DNA from: Cytophagaceae bacterium SCN 52-12
Lineage (GTDB): Bacteria; Bacteroidota; Bacteroidia; Cytophagales; Spirosomataceae
Assembly (NCBI GenBank): GCA_001724175.1
Contig: MEDT01000044.1
Coordinates: 1 to 52,171, forward strand
Direction: 5' to 3'
DNA length: 52,171 bases
The position numbers and the translations under genes are program-made. Under the pieces are notes generated by a model, which saw only the letters and a list, made by a program, of their open reading frames with translations, made no database searches and was not told where the DNA came from. This document shows positions 35,302 to 44,957 of this stretch, piece by piece (position 1 is the stretch's first letter; each line of letters opens with the position of its first letter).

Positions 35302-37317
35302 TCACCGGCCCGTCACTATTTTTTTTATAAACCGCCCTTTCCCTGATTCAAATTGCAGGAAGTAAAGTCCTTGTACCCAGCTCCGGGACGGGATTTTCAT
35401 CACCCTGGTATCGTCTTGAAATTCAAAGCGGTCGATCGTACGCCCCAGGGCGTCGTATACCGAAAGAATGCCGCCTGCAGGCCTGTTGAGCTCGATGGTG
35501 AGCTCGCTGCCCGGCTTCAGCGGATTGGGATAAACCAGGACGCCCGGCAAGCTTTCTGCCCCGGTACCGGCGATCACGGGAAGGCTGATGTCGGCGAGCC
35601 CATAGCCAGCCGATTCCGAAGTGCTGCTTTCGGCCTTTATACGGTATGACAGGACGCCTCCGCTATTGCCGGGCGTATCCGTGAAAGCCGTGGTGGCAGC
35701 GCCCGGCCTGCCGATCGTGGTCCACCTGCTTTCAGATTCCTTCTTCCGCTGCAGCACATACGATTCGGCGCCTGCGACGGCATCCCATTTGAGGTCGACC
35801 GAAACAAGGTCGGTGGCAGCGGACAGCGCCGGCGTACCGAGCGCGCTCCCGATAGGCACATGGTAGAAGGTAAAGGCCCGCATCCCTTTCCCGTTGGTGA
35901 TAAAAGGGCCTGTAAAGGGATAATAGCTTCCGCCCTCCTGCAGGTAAGGAGGCAGGTAATTCAGGAAACCTGCATTTTGAGGCGCATTCAGCGTCAGGGT
36001 AACCCGGTTTTCTTCGGCTTTTCCCGAGCCCACCGCCCCCGCGAAGTCATCGAGGTAGAAAAAGTCTTTGATATCCAGCGTTACCGAGCCGTTCGGCTGA
36101 TACGGGCCCGGGTATACCAGCTCCTGGTGCTCGTCGAACACAAGTACCAGCTCCTTTTTTTCGCTGTTTTTATAGAAGACTTTCCTGATATTGGGAGAGT
36201 CTATCTGAAGCGTATCTTCCAGGTTATAGAAGTCCCTGCAGATCAGCCTTGAAACCTCGAACCCGCTTTGGACATTGCCTTCACGCCCGTAGTGAAGCCC
36301 GTCGAATGCTTTTGTGCCGACGGTAGCGAGCGAGCGGATATCCGGGTAGATATCAGGCAGCCTGCGTTGATAGTCCCGCAATATGGTACCGGCGAAGGAG
36401 GGATAATAGATGATGTCGATCTGGAACACATACATTCTTTTCAGGGCCGGGATGTCGGTTTTCAGGTGATGATACAGCTTGTCGAAATTTTCTTCCCAGT
36501 TCCAGCCTTCATTGTAAGCTTCGGTTTCTCCCTGGCGGTAAATAAATGCCTTGCAAACGGAGGCGACGCCTGATTTCTGAAGGCGGTACAGCATTCTGCC
36601 GTAGCCGGTTGTCAGATCGGCCGGGTTATTTTCGGTCCGTATGGCATGAGAGAATGCAGACGACCAGTGAAAGCCTCCGTTAATGAGGCAGTTCGGAACG
36701 CCGCTTTGCTCCGCAAGCCGTTTTTGAATCTCCAGCCCCATCGCGCCTACGTTGGTTTTGTCCGAGCGGTTGGAAATCGTCCATAAAGTATCGGCCGGAT
36801 CGTAAGGCTCGATATTGAGCGTGCCGGTAATCACCCCGAACGTCCTGCAGAAATCGTTCGTTTCGGTTTCAGAAAAGAATCCCGTCGAATTGGATTGTCC
36901 CATGATGACGAATGCATCGCCGCTGACTATCTTTTCCCGCTTTACGATCAGCACGGAATCGGAAGCTTTGCAGGCGTATACGCTAAAATTGTAGTTGGCG
37001 AGCTCGGCTTTGATCGTGGCGCTGCCTGCAGAAAACGATCCGCGGTTCCCGGTATAGGTAATCGGGGCTTTGATATACCGGATGCGGGTATCGTTGCGGG
37101 TTACGACGACAGACATATAGCTGTAGCCCGCGGCTTCTATGGTACCCGAGACAGGTATTTCGGCTTCGTTCTTTTCGTTCCGTGGGTAAAGCTGGTAATC
37201 CTGGGGAAGCTGGTTGAAAAATACAAAGCTGAATTGCTGGCCAAAGACCGGGCTGCCGTTTGGAATGAAGAAGCAGAAAATAACCAGGCAGCGGAGAAGA
37301 CGACGGGCGGCTTGCAT
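35302..37317 (-). CDS. Secreted sialate-O-acetylesterase-like SGNH hydrolase with Fn3-like and T9SS domains
   Basis: This 671-residue protein has a signal peptide (ending SPVFGQQ at about residue 28). The N-terminal beta domain precedes an SGNH esterase domain: VIMGQSNSTG gives nucleophile Ser142, IYRQGETEAYN contains the QGE signature of the sialate O-acetylesterase family, and DGLHYGREG gives Asp339 and His342. A fibronectin-III-like domain follows at about residues 500-590 (DLKWDAVAGAESYVLQRKKE). The C-terminal T9SS sorting domain has VYPNPLKPG, VYDALGRTID and QGLYFLQF. It is likely a surface or secreted deacetylase of glycan acetyl esters. It lies downstream of yceI, separated by a strong terminator. 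Confidence 0.85.
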   Translation of the reverse strand: MQAARRLLRCLVIFCFFIPNGSPVFGQQFSFVFFNQLPQDYQLYPRNEKNEAEIPVSGTIEAAGYSYMSVVVTRNDTRIRYIKAPITYTGNRGSFSAGSATIKAELANYNFSVYACKASDSVLIVKREKIVSGDAFVIMGQSNSTGFFSETETNDFCRTFGVITGTLNIEPYDPADTLWTISNRSDKTNVGAMGLEIQKRLAEQSGVPNCLINGGFHWSSAFSHAIRTENNPADLTTGYGRMLYRLQKSGVASVCKAFIYRQGETEAYNEGWNWEENFDKLYHHLKTDIPALKRMYVFQIDIIYYPSFAGTILRDYQRRLPDIYPDIRSLATVGTKAFDGLHYGREGNVQSGFEVSRLICRDFYNLEDTLQIDSPNIRKVFYKNSEKKELVLVFDEHQELVYPGPYQPNGSVTLDIKDFFYLDDFAGAVGSGKAEENRVTLTLNAPQNAGFLNYLPPYLQEGGSYYPFTGPFITNGKGMRAFTFYHVPIGSALGTPALSAATDLVSVDLKWDAVAGAESYVLQRKKESESRWTTIGRPGAATTAFTDTPGNSGGVLSYRIKAESSTSESAGYGLADISLPVIAGTGAESLPGVLVYPNPLKPGSELTIELNRPAGGILSVYDALGRTIDRFEFQDDTRVMKIPSRSWVQGLYFLQFESGKGRFIKKIVTGR

Positions 37318-37351
37318 ACGGGAAGGAAACGAAATAGTTATTTGAAGGCAA

Positions 37352-37418
37352 AAAAAACCGTTCTATCTGTGTCTTTGCGGTTGTTTTCACAGCAAAAACA
37401 CGAACAGAACGGTTTTTT
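37352..37418 (-). terminator. Rho-independent-type terminator after yceI
   Basis: On the minus strand AAAAAACCGTTCT (37418-37406) pairs perfectly with AGAACGGTTTTTT (37364-37352). An inner stem GTGTTTTTGC / GCAAAGACAC with one G-U-type mismatch extends the hairpin. The structure ends in a run of T residues and begins 16 bases after the yceI stop codon. Confidence 0.65.
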
Positions 37419-37433
37419 AGAATTTCTTTTACT

Positions 37434-38063
37434 TTATATAGCCGCAGCTTCAAGCGTAATTTTGAAGTTGATCTGCTTGCTGATCAGATCATCGGGCTTG
37501 CCGGCGTATGAAACGTTCCAATCTTCACGCTCGATGTTGAAATCGGCAGTGCCTTTGAAAGACGTGTCGGTAGCTTCGGCAACATTGGCGTTGAAAGTGA
37601 TATTTTTGGTAATGCCGCGAATAGTGAGGTTGGCAGATACCACGATCGTACCGGCGTCGGCGCCGTCTTTTACGTCTGTTATTTCCAGAGTAGCTTCAGG
37701 GTGATTGGCTACGTCGAAGAAGTCCTCGCTTTTCAGGTGGCCTTCCAGCTTGCCTTTGAATTCCCCTTCGAGATCCTTGTCGTTGATGGTATTAAGGTCA
37801 ATTACAATTTTGCCGCCGGTCAGCTTACCATCTTTTACAGTGAGGGTGCCTTCTTTGATCTGCACATCCCCCTTATGCTCGCCGCTTACCTTTTTTCCAT
37901 GCCATTCAACGCTGGAAGCGGCAGTATTTACGGCTAGCTCCGTTCCGTCGGCCGAAGTAGCTTCCGCGGCCTCAGTGGTCTCAGCTTTTTCACCTTCCGG
38001 GTTGCTGACGCATGATGCAAATAAAAATGCGCTCATTCCGGCTAATAACAATACTCTTTTCAT
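37434..38063 (-). CDS. YceI family lipoprotein
   Basis: This 209-residue lipoprotein has lipobox LFASC and a low-complexity Glu/Ala/Thr linker (residues 22-45). It is followed by the YceI lipocalin-like barrel: SVEWHGKKVSGEHKG, LTGGKIVIDLNTI, HLKSEDFFDVANHPEATLEI and LTIRGITKNITFNA. Members bind isoprenoid-type lipids in a hydrophobic barrel; the cellular role is unclear but often tied to envelope or acid stress. It is a single gene with its own terminator. Confidence 0.9.
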   Translation of the reverse strand: MKRVLLLAGMSAFLFASCVSNPEGEKAETTEAAEATSADGTELAVNTAASSVEWHGKKVSGEHKGDVQIKEGTLTVKDGKLTGGKIVIDLNTINDKDLEGEFKGKLEGHLKSEDFFDVANHPEATLEITDVKDGADAGTIVVSANLTIRGITKNITFNANVAEATDTSFKGTADFNIEREDWNVSYAGKPDDLISKQINFKITLEAAAI

Positions 38064-38228
38064 AGAATGTTAAATTAATTGTAGTTACATATAATGTCTG
38101 ACAACACAATAATAGAAAATAGCGTTCAATGTTTGCTTATAAAACTTAAAATTTCCTTAGAGAAAGTTGTGAATCGTACCTCTTACCGGATGCAGCGAAA
38201 GATTTTAAGGCCTAAAGCCATCGTTGTA

Positions 38229-40271
38229 TCAGGCTACAGGAACGGTCACTGAGATGGTAGTACCCTTGTCCGGCGCTGATTCGATCTGTACTTTACCCCC
38301 GATCGATTCGATCCGGTTGCTGATGTTGTGGAATCCCATCCCGTTCCGGGCACTGGTATTTTCCATTCCTTTCCCGTCGTCCGATAGGGTCATGGCGAAT
38401 GTATTTTCCTCGATGGAGATACGGATTCGGACATTTCGCGCCTGCGCATGCCTGAGGGCATTGTTGATAGCCTCTAGGGCTACGTTGTAGAGCTGGTGCT
38501 CCTCGTTCTTTGAAAGGCGCTTGTACATGTTATGCGCTTCGAAGTCAAACCTGATATCGCCCAGCTCGTTCAGCTTCCGGACGAGCTCGGTGAAAGCGGC
38601 CGGGAGCCCTTCCCGCTCAAGCTCCGGCGGCAGCATGTTGTGCGAGATCAGGCGCACGTCCTTATAGGCATCATTGGCCATTTCGAGGAGCTTTTGATGA
38701 AGCGACCGGTTAAATCCGTCCCAGTTCTCGGTGTCCATGCTTTCCAGGCTCCACCTGAGCGCGGCAAGCTTGGTGTTCAGGTTGTCGTGCAGCTCGGAGG
38801 CCACCCGGCGCCGCTCGATCTTTTGCCCGCGGTCGAGGGCCATTTCGATTTCCCTGTTTTTATTGACCAGCTGTTCATTGTATTTCCTGAGTCTTTTGTT
38901 GGCCCATAAAATGTAAACCAGGATACAGATCGCGGCGAGCCCCGCCAGCAGGAGCGCATTCTTCGTCCTGACAAGCTGCCTGTTTTCCAGCTGCTGTATT
39001 TCGAGCTCCTTCGCAGACTTCATCTTGTCCAGCTCATAGTTCATGTTGGAAGCCATGATCCGCTGGCGGGACTCGTCATTGAGAAGGCTGTCGGAAGCCG
39101 CTTTATACCTTACATAATAATCGTAGGCCAGTGAATAGCTGCCGAGGTTTTTATAGGCTTCGCTGAGCTGCCTGAGGTAGTTGCTTCTCTCGTTCAGCAT
39201 TTCGCTCGCTTCCTCAATACGGTTCAGCCCCCTGCCGGCGCTTTGGATGGCGTCGCGGTATCTCTTCTGCTGAAGGTAAAGGTTCCCATAGTTGATCTGC
39301 GTGAAATGGTAGAGCGCGTCGCCCGGATTATGGGCCTTGAACACGCTGTCGGAGCGCTGGTTAAAGGTCCATGCCCTGGTGTAGTCGCCCAGCTTGAAAT
39401 AGACATCGCTGATCCGGGCATAGGCGGAAGTGAGAAACTGGGCAGAGCCGGTGCTTTCGTAGATTTTCGCTGCTTCCGTATATGAAGCCAGCGCTTTCTC
39501 CGGCTCGTTTTGCTTCTTGAATACATCCCCTTTCTGGTTATACAGGAAAGCCAGTATTCTTATGTCGTTGTTTTTCCGGGCTATCTGTTCCGCTTTGTCG
39601 AAACATTCAAGCGCTTCCTTATACATTTCGACCTGGGTATAGGTGACCCCGAGATTGGGAAGCGTTGCTCTCAGCGCCTTTTCGTCGCCCAGCGACTCCA
39701 GCATCCTGCGGGCTTTCAGGTAAAGCTCTATGGCCTGCGCATATTTCCCTTCCCAGCCGAGCATCCCGGCTTTTTCCTGGTAAACCATTGCTTCCCAATG
39801 TTTTGCGCTTCCTTTCCTGAAGATGTCCAGGGCGAGATTAAACAGGGAATCGACGGGTTCCGGACGGTCCATTTCAGTCATGGAAACCAGCTGGGCCCTC
39901 CTGAAAAAAGAAATACCCCTGGTGAGCTCGTCGCCTGCTTCGCGGGCCTTGCGGTCGACGGTATCCAGGTGGGCATAAGCGTCGTCAACCTTGTCGAGGA
40001 CATCCATTTCTATCCTGACGAACTGGAACCGCGCATTTGCTTCTCCCTTGAGGAAGCCCTGCTTTTTGGCAAGGCCGATTGCCTGAAGGCAATAAATTTT
40101 TGCAAGCGAATCTTCGCCGCTTATCCAGTAGGCATGGCTCAGCGCATTGAGCGTATTGACCCTGGCGGTGTCGGAAGCAGCCTGGCTTTTCAATGCCCTG
40201 AAAAGAGAATCGCCGGGCTGCGCGCCTGCGAGAGTGGGAAGTATGGTCAGGATCAGCAGGAGGTTTCTCAT
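38229..40271 (-). CDS. Orphan TPR-containing sensor histidine kinase (NarX/DegS-like, HisKA_3)
   Basis: This 680-residue protein starts at ATG 40271 (MRNLLLILTILPTLAGAQ, signal peptide); a GTG six bases upstream is less likely. Residues about 25-400 are tetratricopeptide repeats facing the periplasm, for example AMVYQEKAGMLGWEGKYAQA and LAFLYNQKGDVFKKQNEPEK. A single membrane helix is at about 425-445 (ALLLAGLAAICILVYILW), then a coiled coil, the HisKA_3 box RRRVASELHDNLNTKLAAL with phospho-accepting His495, and an ATPase domain with NALRHAQARNV, DDGKGM and GMGFHNISNRIE. Such kinases normally pair with a LuxR-type regulator; none is in the window. It is divergent from the TonB-type receptor gene. 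Confidence 0.9.
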   Translation of the reverse strand: MRNLLLILTILPTLAGAQPGDSLFRALKSQAASDTARVNTLNALSHAYWISGEDSLAKIYCLQAIGLAKKQGFLKGEANARFQFVRIEMDVLDKVDDAYAHLDTVDRKAREAGDELTRGISFFRRAQLVSMTEMDRPEPVDSLFNLALDIFRKGSAKHWEAMVYQEKAGMLGWEGKYAQAIELYLKARRMLESLGDEKALRATLPNLGVTYTQVEMYKEALECFDKAEQIARKNNDIRILAFLYNQKGDVFKKQNEPEKALASYTEAAKIYESTGSAQFLTSAYARISDVYFKLGDYTRAWTFNQRSDSVFKAHNPGDALYHFTQINYGNLYLQQKRYRDAIQSAGRGLNRIEEASEMLNERSNYLRQLSEAYKNLGSYSLAYDYYVRYKAASDSLLNDESRQRIMASNMNYELDKMKSAKELEIQQLENRQLVRTKNALLLAGLAAICILVYILWANKRLRKYNEQLVNKNREIEMALDRGQKIERRRVASELHDNLNTKLAALRWSLESMDTENWDGFNRSLHQKLLEMANDAYKDVRLISHNMLPPELEREGLPAAFTELVRKLNELGDIRFDFEAHNMYKRLSKNEEHQLYNVALEAINNALRHAQARNVRIRISIEENTFAMTLSDDGKGMENTSARNGMGFHNISNRIESIGGKVQIESAPDKGTTISVTVPVA

Positions 40272-40383
40272 CAGCACGTATAAAACTTGTTCTGTGTGGA
40301 TGCACTAAAATTAAAGCATTTACCCGTTAATTGCAGAGGAACAATGTAAAATACAGGTTTTCCTATAGACGTTCCCTGTTTCC

Positions 40384-40395
40384 TAACAATTGTTA
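40384..40395. promoter_or_regulatory. Perfect 12-bp palindrome between the orphan kinase and the receptor gene
   Basis: TAACAATTGTTA is self-complementary and lies 63-74 bases before the receptor start and 113 bases before the kinase start, in the divergent promoter region. It may be an operator acting on either gene; it could also be chance in an A/T-rich stretch. Confidence 0.3.
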
Positions 40396-40457
40396 ATGCG
40401 ACCGGGATAGCGCCTCCTTGTTTCGTAGCTTTATCGGCTGTTAGGCAAGACGTTATA

Positions 40458-42845
40458 ATGAAATTTTATCCATATCTTATTCTGTCGTTTTTATTTCCCG
40501 GGTTTTTACTTGCTCAGAGTGGAGGCGTGAAGGGGACCATACTGGATGAAAACGGCGGTGAAGTGCCATTCGGCAATGTAGCAGTTTTCAGGCTCCCGGA
40601 TTCATCCCATGTCACCGGCGTGCCGGCAGACGGTAACGGGGCTTTCTTTGTCCCGCTGGAAAACGGCAGCTATTTTGTGAAAATTACGGTAGTTTCTTTC
40701 CGGGAGCGGGCCGTTTACGGTATCCGGGTCAATAATTCCATCGCTGATCTGGGCAGGATCAGGCTTTTGCCCGACGTGACGACGCTGGAAGAAGTGGTTG
40801 TCCAGGGAGAACGCAGCCAGATGCAGCTTGATCTGGACAAACGGGTCTTCAACGTAGGAAGCGACCTGGCGAGCATCGGCGGATCGGCGGTCGATATTCT
40901 CAATAATGTCCCGTCGGTGTCGGTCGATCCCGAGGGTGTGGTGAGCCTCAGGGGAAGCGAGAATGTCAGGATCCTGATCGACGGACGACCTTCGGGGCTT
41001 ACCGGCATCGGGAGCCCGGATGCGTTGCGGCTGCTGCAGGGCAATATGATCGACAGGATCGAGGTGATCACCAACCCGTCGTCGCGGTATGACGCCGAAG
41101 GCGAGGTAGGTATCATCAATATCGTACTGAAAAAGAATGTCAACCAGGGGCTGAACGGCGCTTTTTCGCTCAACCTGGGATACCCGCTGAATTACGGCGG
41201 GAGCTTCGACCTGAACTACCGCAAGGATCGCTTCAATTTTTTCGGGACATACGGCTACAACCTGCGCACCACAAAAGGAGGCGGCAGCTCCTACCAGAAG
41301 TTTATGACGCCCGATTCGCTCTTTTCCTACCGGGAAAACAACTCACGCCAACGCCAGAGCGGATCGCATCTCCTGCGCGGCGGAATGGAATATTACCTGA
41401 ACGACAATGAATTCCTGGGCGCGGCAGTACTGTACCGCACCGGAAGAGGAAAGAACAAAAGCCGGTATGAGTTCAATGATTATGACGAAAACGATGTCCT
41501 GTTCAGGAGCAGCGTAAGGTCGGAGATAGAATCTGAACCTGAGACCAATATCGAAGCTTCCGTCTCGTATAAAAAGGAATTTGAGAAGAAAGGGCATACC
41601 CTGACCGCCGACGTGAAGCTCATCGACAGCCGGGAGCTGGAGCTGGCCGACTTTTTGCAGACCAGCACAGCTGCGCCCGATTTGCTTCAGAAATCTTCCA
41701 ATACGGAGGACGAGCGGAATTTTCTCGTACAGGTAGATTACGTCCATCCTTTCGGGAACAAAGGAAAATGGGAAGCCGGTATCAAGAGCAATTCAAGAAA
41801 GATCGTCAATGATTTTACCGTACAGGAGCTTGGGGAGTCCGGAAGCTGGAGCGTTCTGCCGCAATATGACAACAACCTGGTCTATGATGAGCGGATCCAC
41901 GCGGCCTATCTTATGGCGGGTGAGCATTTCGGTAAATTTTCTTTACAGGGCGGGCTCAGGGGCGAGTTTTCGGATATTGCCACCTCGCTGCCCGAGACCG
42001 GAGAGAGCAATCACAGGACCTACTTCAATATCTTCCCGAGCATCCACCTTTCCTACGAACTGCCCGACGACAAGGCCGTGCAGCTGAGCTACAGCCGGCG
42101 TTTGAGCAGGCCCTGGTTCAGAGATCTGCTTCCTTTTTCAGGTTACAGCAACAACCGTTCGCTCAGGGTAGGAAATCCCGACCTCAATCCTGAATATACC
42201 AACTCGATGGAAGCGGGCTATCTTGCCAACTGGGACAATGCCTCGCTGTTGGGAAGCGTATACTACCGGTACCGGACGGGGGTTATCCAGCGGATTACGC
42301 TGGTTGATTCAGTGGGCTTCAACCGGGTATTCCCGGTCAATCTTTCCACTCAGAATGCCTACGGCCTGGAGTTCAACGGCTCGCTCACGGTCAGCGGCTG
42401 GTGGAAAATGAACGGCAACTTCAATTTTTTCAGGGCAATTACCGAAGGAGCCCACGAAGGCAGGAGCTACGGGAGCGATACCTACTCCTGGATGGGCAGG
42501 TTTACATCAAAAATGACGCTCCTCAGGAAATGGGATTTCCAGGCCGGCATCAACTACCGGGGCGCCCAGGTCACGCTGCAGGGAAAGCAATTGCCCTCCT
42601 ATAACATCGACCTGGGCCTGGCCAGAGACGTTTTCAAAGGAAAAGGTACCGTTATTTTCAGTGTTCAGGATCTGTTCCAGACACGGAGATGGCGTACTAT
42701 TGTCGACCAGCCCGAATTTTATTCCAATTCCGACTTCCTGTGGCGCGGGAGACAATTCCTGCTTACTTTCAACTATCGCCTCAACAGGAAGAAAACCAGC
42801 AAGGATTCGCTCCAGGAAATGGGAGAGAGCAGGGACGAAGGTTAA
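40458..42845 (+). CDS. Outer-membrane beta-barrel (TonB-dependent-receptor-like) protein with carboxypeptidase-regulatory domain
   Basis: This 795-residue protein has a signal peptide (MKFYPYLILSFLFPGFLLAQ). An Ig-like carboxypeptidase-regulatory domain covers about residues 22-105 (GVKGTILDENGGEVPFGNV). A plug domain at about 110-225 contains VVVQGERSQMQLDLDKRVFN, GGSAVDILNNVPSVSVDPEG, VRILIDGRPSGL and IEVITNPSSRYDAEG. The rest is an outer-membrane barrel of the OMP_b-brl_3 type with many aromatic strand ends. This class is widespread in Bacteroidota without a SusD partner; the ligand is unknown. It is convergent with mscS (9 bases between stops) and divergent from the orphan kinase. Confidence 0.88.
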   Translation: MKFYPYLILSFLFPGFLLAQSGGVKGTILDENGGEVPFGNVAVFRLPDSSHVTGVPADGNGAFFVPLENGSYFVKITVVSFRERAVYGIRVNNSIADLGRIRLLPDVTTLEEVVVQGERSQMQLDLDKRVFNVGSDLASIGGSAVDILNNVPSVSVDPEGVVSLRGSENVRILIDGRPSGLTGIGSPDALRLLQGNMIDRIEVITNPSSRYDAEGEVGIINIVLKKNVNQGLNGAFSLNLGYPLNYGGSFDLNYRKDRFNFFGTYGYNLRTTKGGGSSYQKFMTPDSLFSYRENNSRQRQSGSHLLRGGMEYYLNDNEFLGAAVLYRTGRGKNKSRYEFNDYDENDVLFRSSVRSEIESEPETNIEASVSYKKEFEKKGHTLTADVKLIDSRELELADFLQTSTAAPDLLQKSSNTEDERNFLVQVDYVHPFGNKGKWEAGIKSNSRKIVNDFTVQELGESGSWSVLPQYDNNLVYDERIHAAYLMAGEHFGKFSLQGGLRGEFSDIATSLPETGESNHRTYFNIFPSIHLSYELPDDKAVQLSYSRRLSRPWFRDLLPFSGYSNNRSLRVGNPDLNPEYTNSMEAGYLANWDNASLLGSVYYRYRTGVIQRITLVDSVGFNRVFPVNLSTQNAYGLEFNGSLTVSGWWKMNGNFNFFRAITEGAHEGRSYGSDTYSWMGRFTSKMTLLRKWDFQAGINYRGAQVTLQGKQLPSYNIDLGLARDVFKGKGTVIFSVQDLFQTRRWRTIVDQPEFYSNSDFLWRGRQFLLTFNYRLNRKKTSKDSLQEMGESRDEG

Positions 42846-42854
42846 GCCGCCGGT

Positions 42855-43688
42855 TTACTGTTTCTTTTCCCCCGAAGCTACGATGTGAATTTCGTTCTGG
42901 GCAGGAGGCGCTGCCACATTATGCTCATTCAGCGTCTCCCGTATAGATTCCTGGTTGTCGTAGAAGGCTCCTGAATAATCGTTTTTGGATGCCCAGGAAT
43001 AGACAATAAGATTGACGGAGCTGGGAGTCAGTTCACTGACCAGCACCTGCGGCGCAGGCGTATTCAGCACCCTTTTGTCTTTTTTCAGCACTTCCAGGAT
43101 GAGACCCCTTACCTTTTTGATGTCTTCCCTGCTGGATACCGACAGCTTATATTCTATTCTGCGCGATTCGATATCCGAATAATTGGTGATGATCGAATTG
43201 GCCAGCACGCCGTTTGGCGAGAAGACGGCGATGCCGTCTGCCGTCCTGAGGGTCGTATATAAAATATCTATTTTTTCTACCGCTCCCGCCGCACCCGAAT
43301 TGCTCTGGATGCTGTCGCCCACCCTGAACGGTCTGAACAGCAGGATCAGCACGCCCCCTGCCAGATTGGACAGGCTCCCCTGCAATGAAAGTCCTATCGC
43401 CAGGCTGGCGGCGCTCAGCACTGCCAGGAACGAGGTCGTCTTGAATCCCATGGTGCTTGCCACAGAGATGATAAGCATCGCGTAAAGGATAAACTTGAGA
43501 AGGCTCAGGATGAACTCTCTCAGGGAAGGATCGACTTCCCTTCTTTCGAAGCGGTTATGGATTATTTTTGCGACCAGCCGGATGATGTATACCCCGGCAA
43601 AAAGAATAATGAGCCCCAGCGCTATGGAAGGAACCCTGTCTAATATCGAGTCGAGTATCTTTTCTAAACCGTTTTCAACCTGTTTCAT
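42855..43688 (-). CDS. Small-conductance mechanosensitive channel (MscS family)
   Basis: This 277-residue protein has three membrane helices at about residues 20-115. The pore helix has the Gly/Ala-rich pattern LAVLSAASLAIGLSLQGSLSNLAGGVL, followed by the beta domain FRPFRVGDSIQSNSGAAGAVEKI and a C-terminal alpha/beta domain. The size and order are those of E. coli MscS. It should release osmolytes on hypo-osmotic shock. It is divergent from yjbQ. Confidence 0.93.
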   Translation of the reverse strand: MKQVENGLEKILDSILDRVPSIALGLIILFAGVYIIRLVAKIIHNRFERREVDPSLREFILSLLKFILYAMLIISVASTMGFKTTSFLAVLSAASLAIGLSLQGSLSNLAGGVLILLFRPFRVGDSIQSNSGAAGAVEKIDILYTTLRTADGIAVFSPNGVLANSIITNYSDIESRRIEYKLSVSSREDIKKVRGLILEVLKKDKRVLNTPAPQVLVSELTPSSVNLIVYSWASKNDYSGAFYDNQESIRETLNEHNVAAPPAQNEIHIVASGEKKQ

Positions 43689-43815
43689 AACGAATTGAGA
43701 TAAGTTTTGTAGTCCAAAAATAGCTAAAGGGCCCGGGCCGGCAACAGAGCGGGAATGATTTTATATTTTTACATTGCAGCAGACATCGTGTTGAAAGCTT
43801 AAAATAGTCACATTC

Positions 43816-44235
43816 ATGTTTATACAGGAGATACTGGATATCGTCCCTAAAAAAAGGGGGTTTCATCTGATTACGGGCCAGGTTACGGACGCGTTGCACG
43901 GCATCGGTACCTGGAAAGCCGGGATGTGCCAGGTGTTCATACAGCACACTTCCGCTTCATTGACGCTCAACGAAAATGCGGACCCGACGGTCAGGATGGA
44001 TTTTGAAACTTATTTCAATAAATCAGTTCCCGAAAATGACCCCGATTACCGGCATGACTACGAAGGTGCAGACGACATGCCCGCTCATATCAAATCGTCG
44101 CTGCTGGGTGCATCGGTGCTGATCCCGATCCGTAACGGCCGTCTTGCGCTGGGCACCTGGCAGGGCATCTATCTTTGCGAGCACCGCGACAGGGGAGGCA
44201 GCCGAAGGGTGGTTGTTACCGCATGGGGAGCATAA
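43816..44235 (+). CDS. YjbQ/UPF0047 family protein (secondary thiamine-phosphate synthase-like)
   Basis: This 139-residue single-domain protein has the family patterns FIQHTSASLTLNENADP (residues about 42-58), HDYEGADDMPAHIKSSL and LGTWQGIYLCEHRDRGG near the C terminus, with the conserved His and Glu residues of the putative metal/active site. Weak thiamine-phosphate synthase activity has been reported for the family, but the true role is unsettled. It lies 32 bases before the module 2 response regulator on the same strand and could be cotranscribed with it. Confidence 0.9.
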   Translation: MFIQEILDIVPKKRGFHLITGQVTDALHGIGTWKAGMCQVFIQHTSASLTLNENADPTVRMDFETYFNKSVPENDPDYRHDYEGADDMPAHIKSSLLGASVLIPIRNGRLALGTWQGIYLCEHRDRGGSRRVVVTAWGA

Positions 44236-44267
44236 AGACAGGGCAGGTATCTGAATGTAATGATGCT

Positions 44268-44951
44268 ATGAGAATACTGTTAATAGAGGATGACCAGCGG
44301 GTAGCCGAGCTGATCAGGAGAGGACTGGAAGAATATGGGTTTGCGCCCACGCTCGCTTATGACGGCCTGCTCGGGAAAAAGCTGGCCCTGCAGAATACCT
44401 ACGACCTGATTATTACCGATATCATACTGCCCAAAATGGACGGCCTGGACCTGTGCAAGCACATCAGGCAGGTTAAGCCCGATATACCTATCATCATGCT
44501 TACCGCCCTGGGCACGACCGACGACAAGGTGGAGGGGTTCGATGCCGGTGCGGACGACTACCTGGTGAAGCCGTTTGAAATGCGTGAATTGCTGGTCCGG
44601 ATCAGGGCTTTACTGAAACGCAATCAGAAGCCGGCCGGTGGCAGCACCGGTTTTGTATTGAAGTATGCCGATCTTGAAATGAACCTGAATACCAAGATCG
44701 CTAAAAGAAGCGGCCGGGAAATCAACCTCACACCCAAGGAATTCAAGCTCCTGGAGTATATGCTGCAAAACCCGGAGCGCGTACTGTCAAGGGTAGAGAT
44801 AGCGGAAAAGGTCTGGGACACTCATTTCGACACGGGAACCAACTTTATAGACGTGTATATCAACTATCTCCGGAAAAAGATAGACAGGGATTTCGAGAAA
44901 AAGCTCATTCACACAAAATCGGGAATGGGGTTTATCCTTAAAAGCGAATGA
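44268..44951 (+). CDS. OmpR-family response regulator (module 2)
   Basis: The protein has 227 residues from ATG 44268 (MRILLIEDD); a longer frame starting at 44175 overlaps yjbQ and is rejected. The receiver domain has the acidic pocket IEDD, phospho-accepting Asp51 in IITDIILP, the Thr in MLTALG and Lys in LVKPF. The winged helix has NLTPKEFKLLEYML and the recognition segment NFIDVYINYLRKKID, nearly the same as in the module 1 regulator. It is the likely activator of the tolC-adaptor-DUF190-pump operon through the five-unit array at 46477-46526. It resembles metal-responsive CusR/CopR/CzcR regulators, but the signal is not shown. Confidence 0.93.
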   Translation: MRILLIEDDQRVAELIRRGLEEYGFAPTLAYDGLLGKKLALQNTYDLIITDIILPKMDGLDLCKHIRQVKPDIPIIMLTALGTTDDKVEGFDAGADDYLVKPFEMRELLVRIRALLKRNQKPAGGSTGFVLKYADLEMNLNTKIAKRSGREINLTPKEFKLLEYMLQNPERVLSRVEIAEKVWDTHFDTGTNFIDVYINYLRKKIDRDFEKKLIHTKSGMGFILKSE

Positions 44952-44957
44952 AATAGG

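Noticed and set aside
40275..40277. GTG start for the TPR kinase
   Set aside because: ATG six bases downstream gives a better signal peptide without losing conserved sequence.
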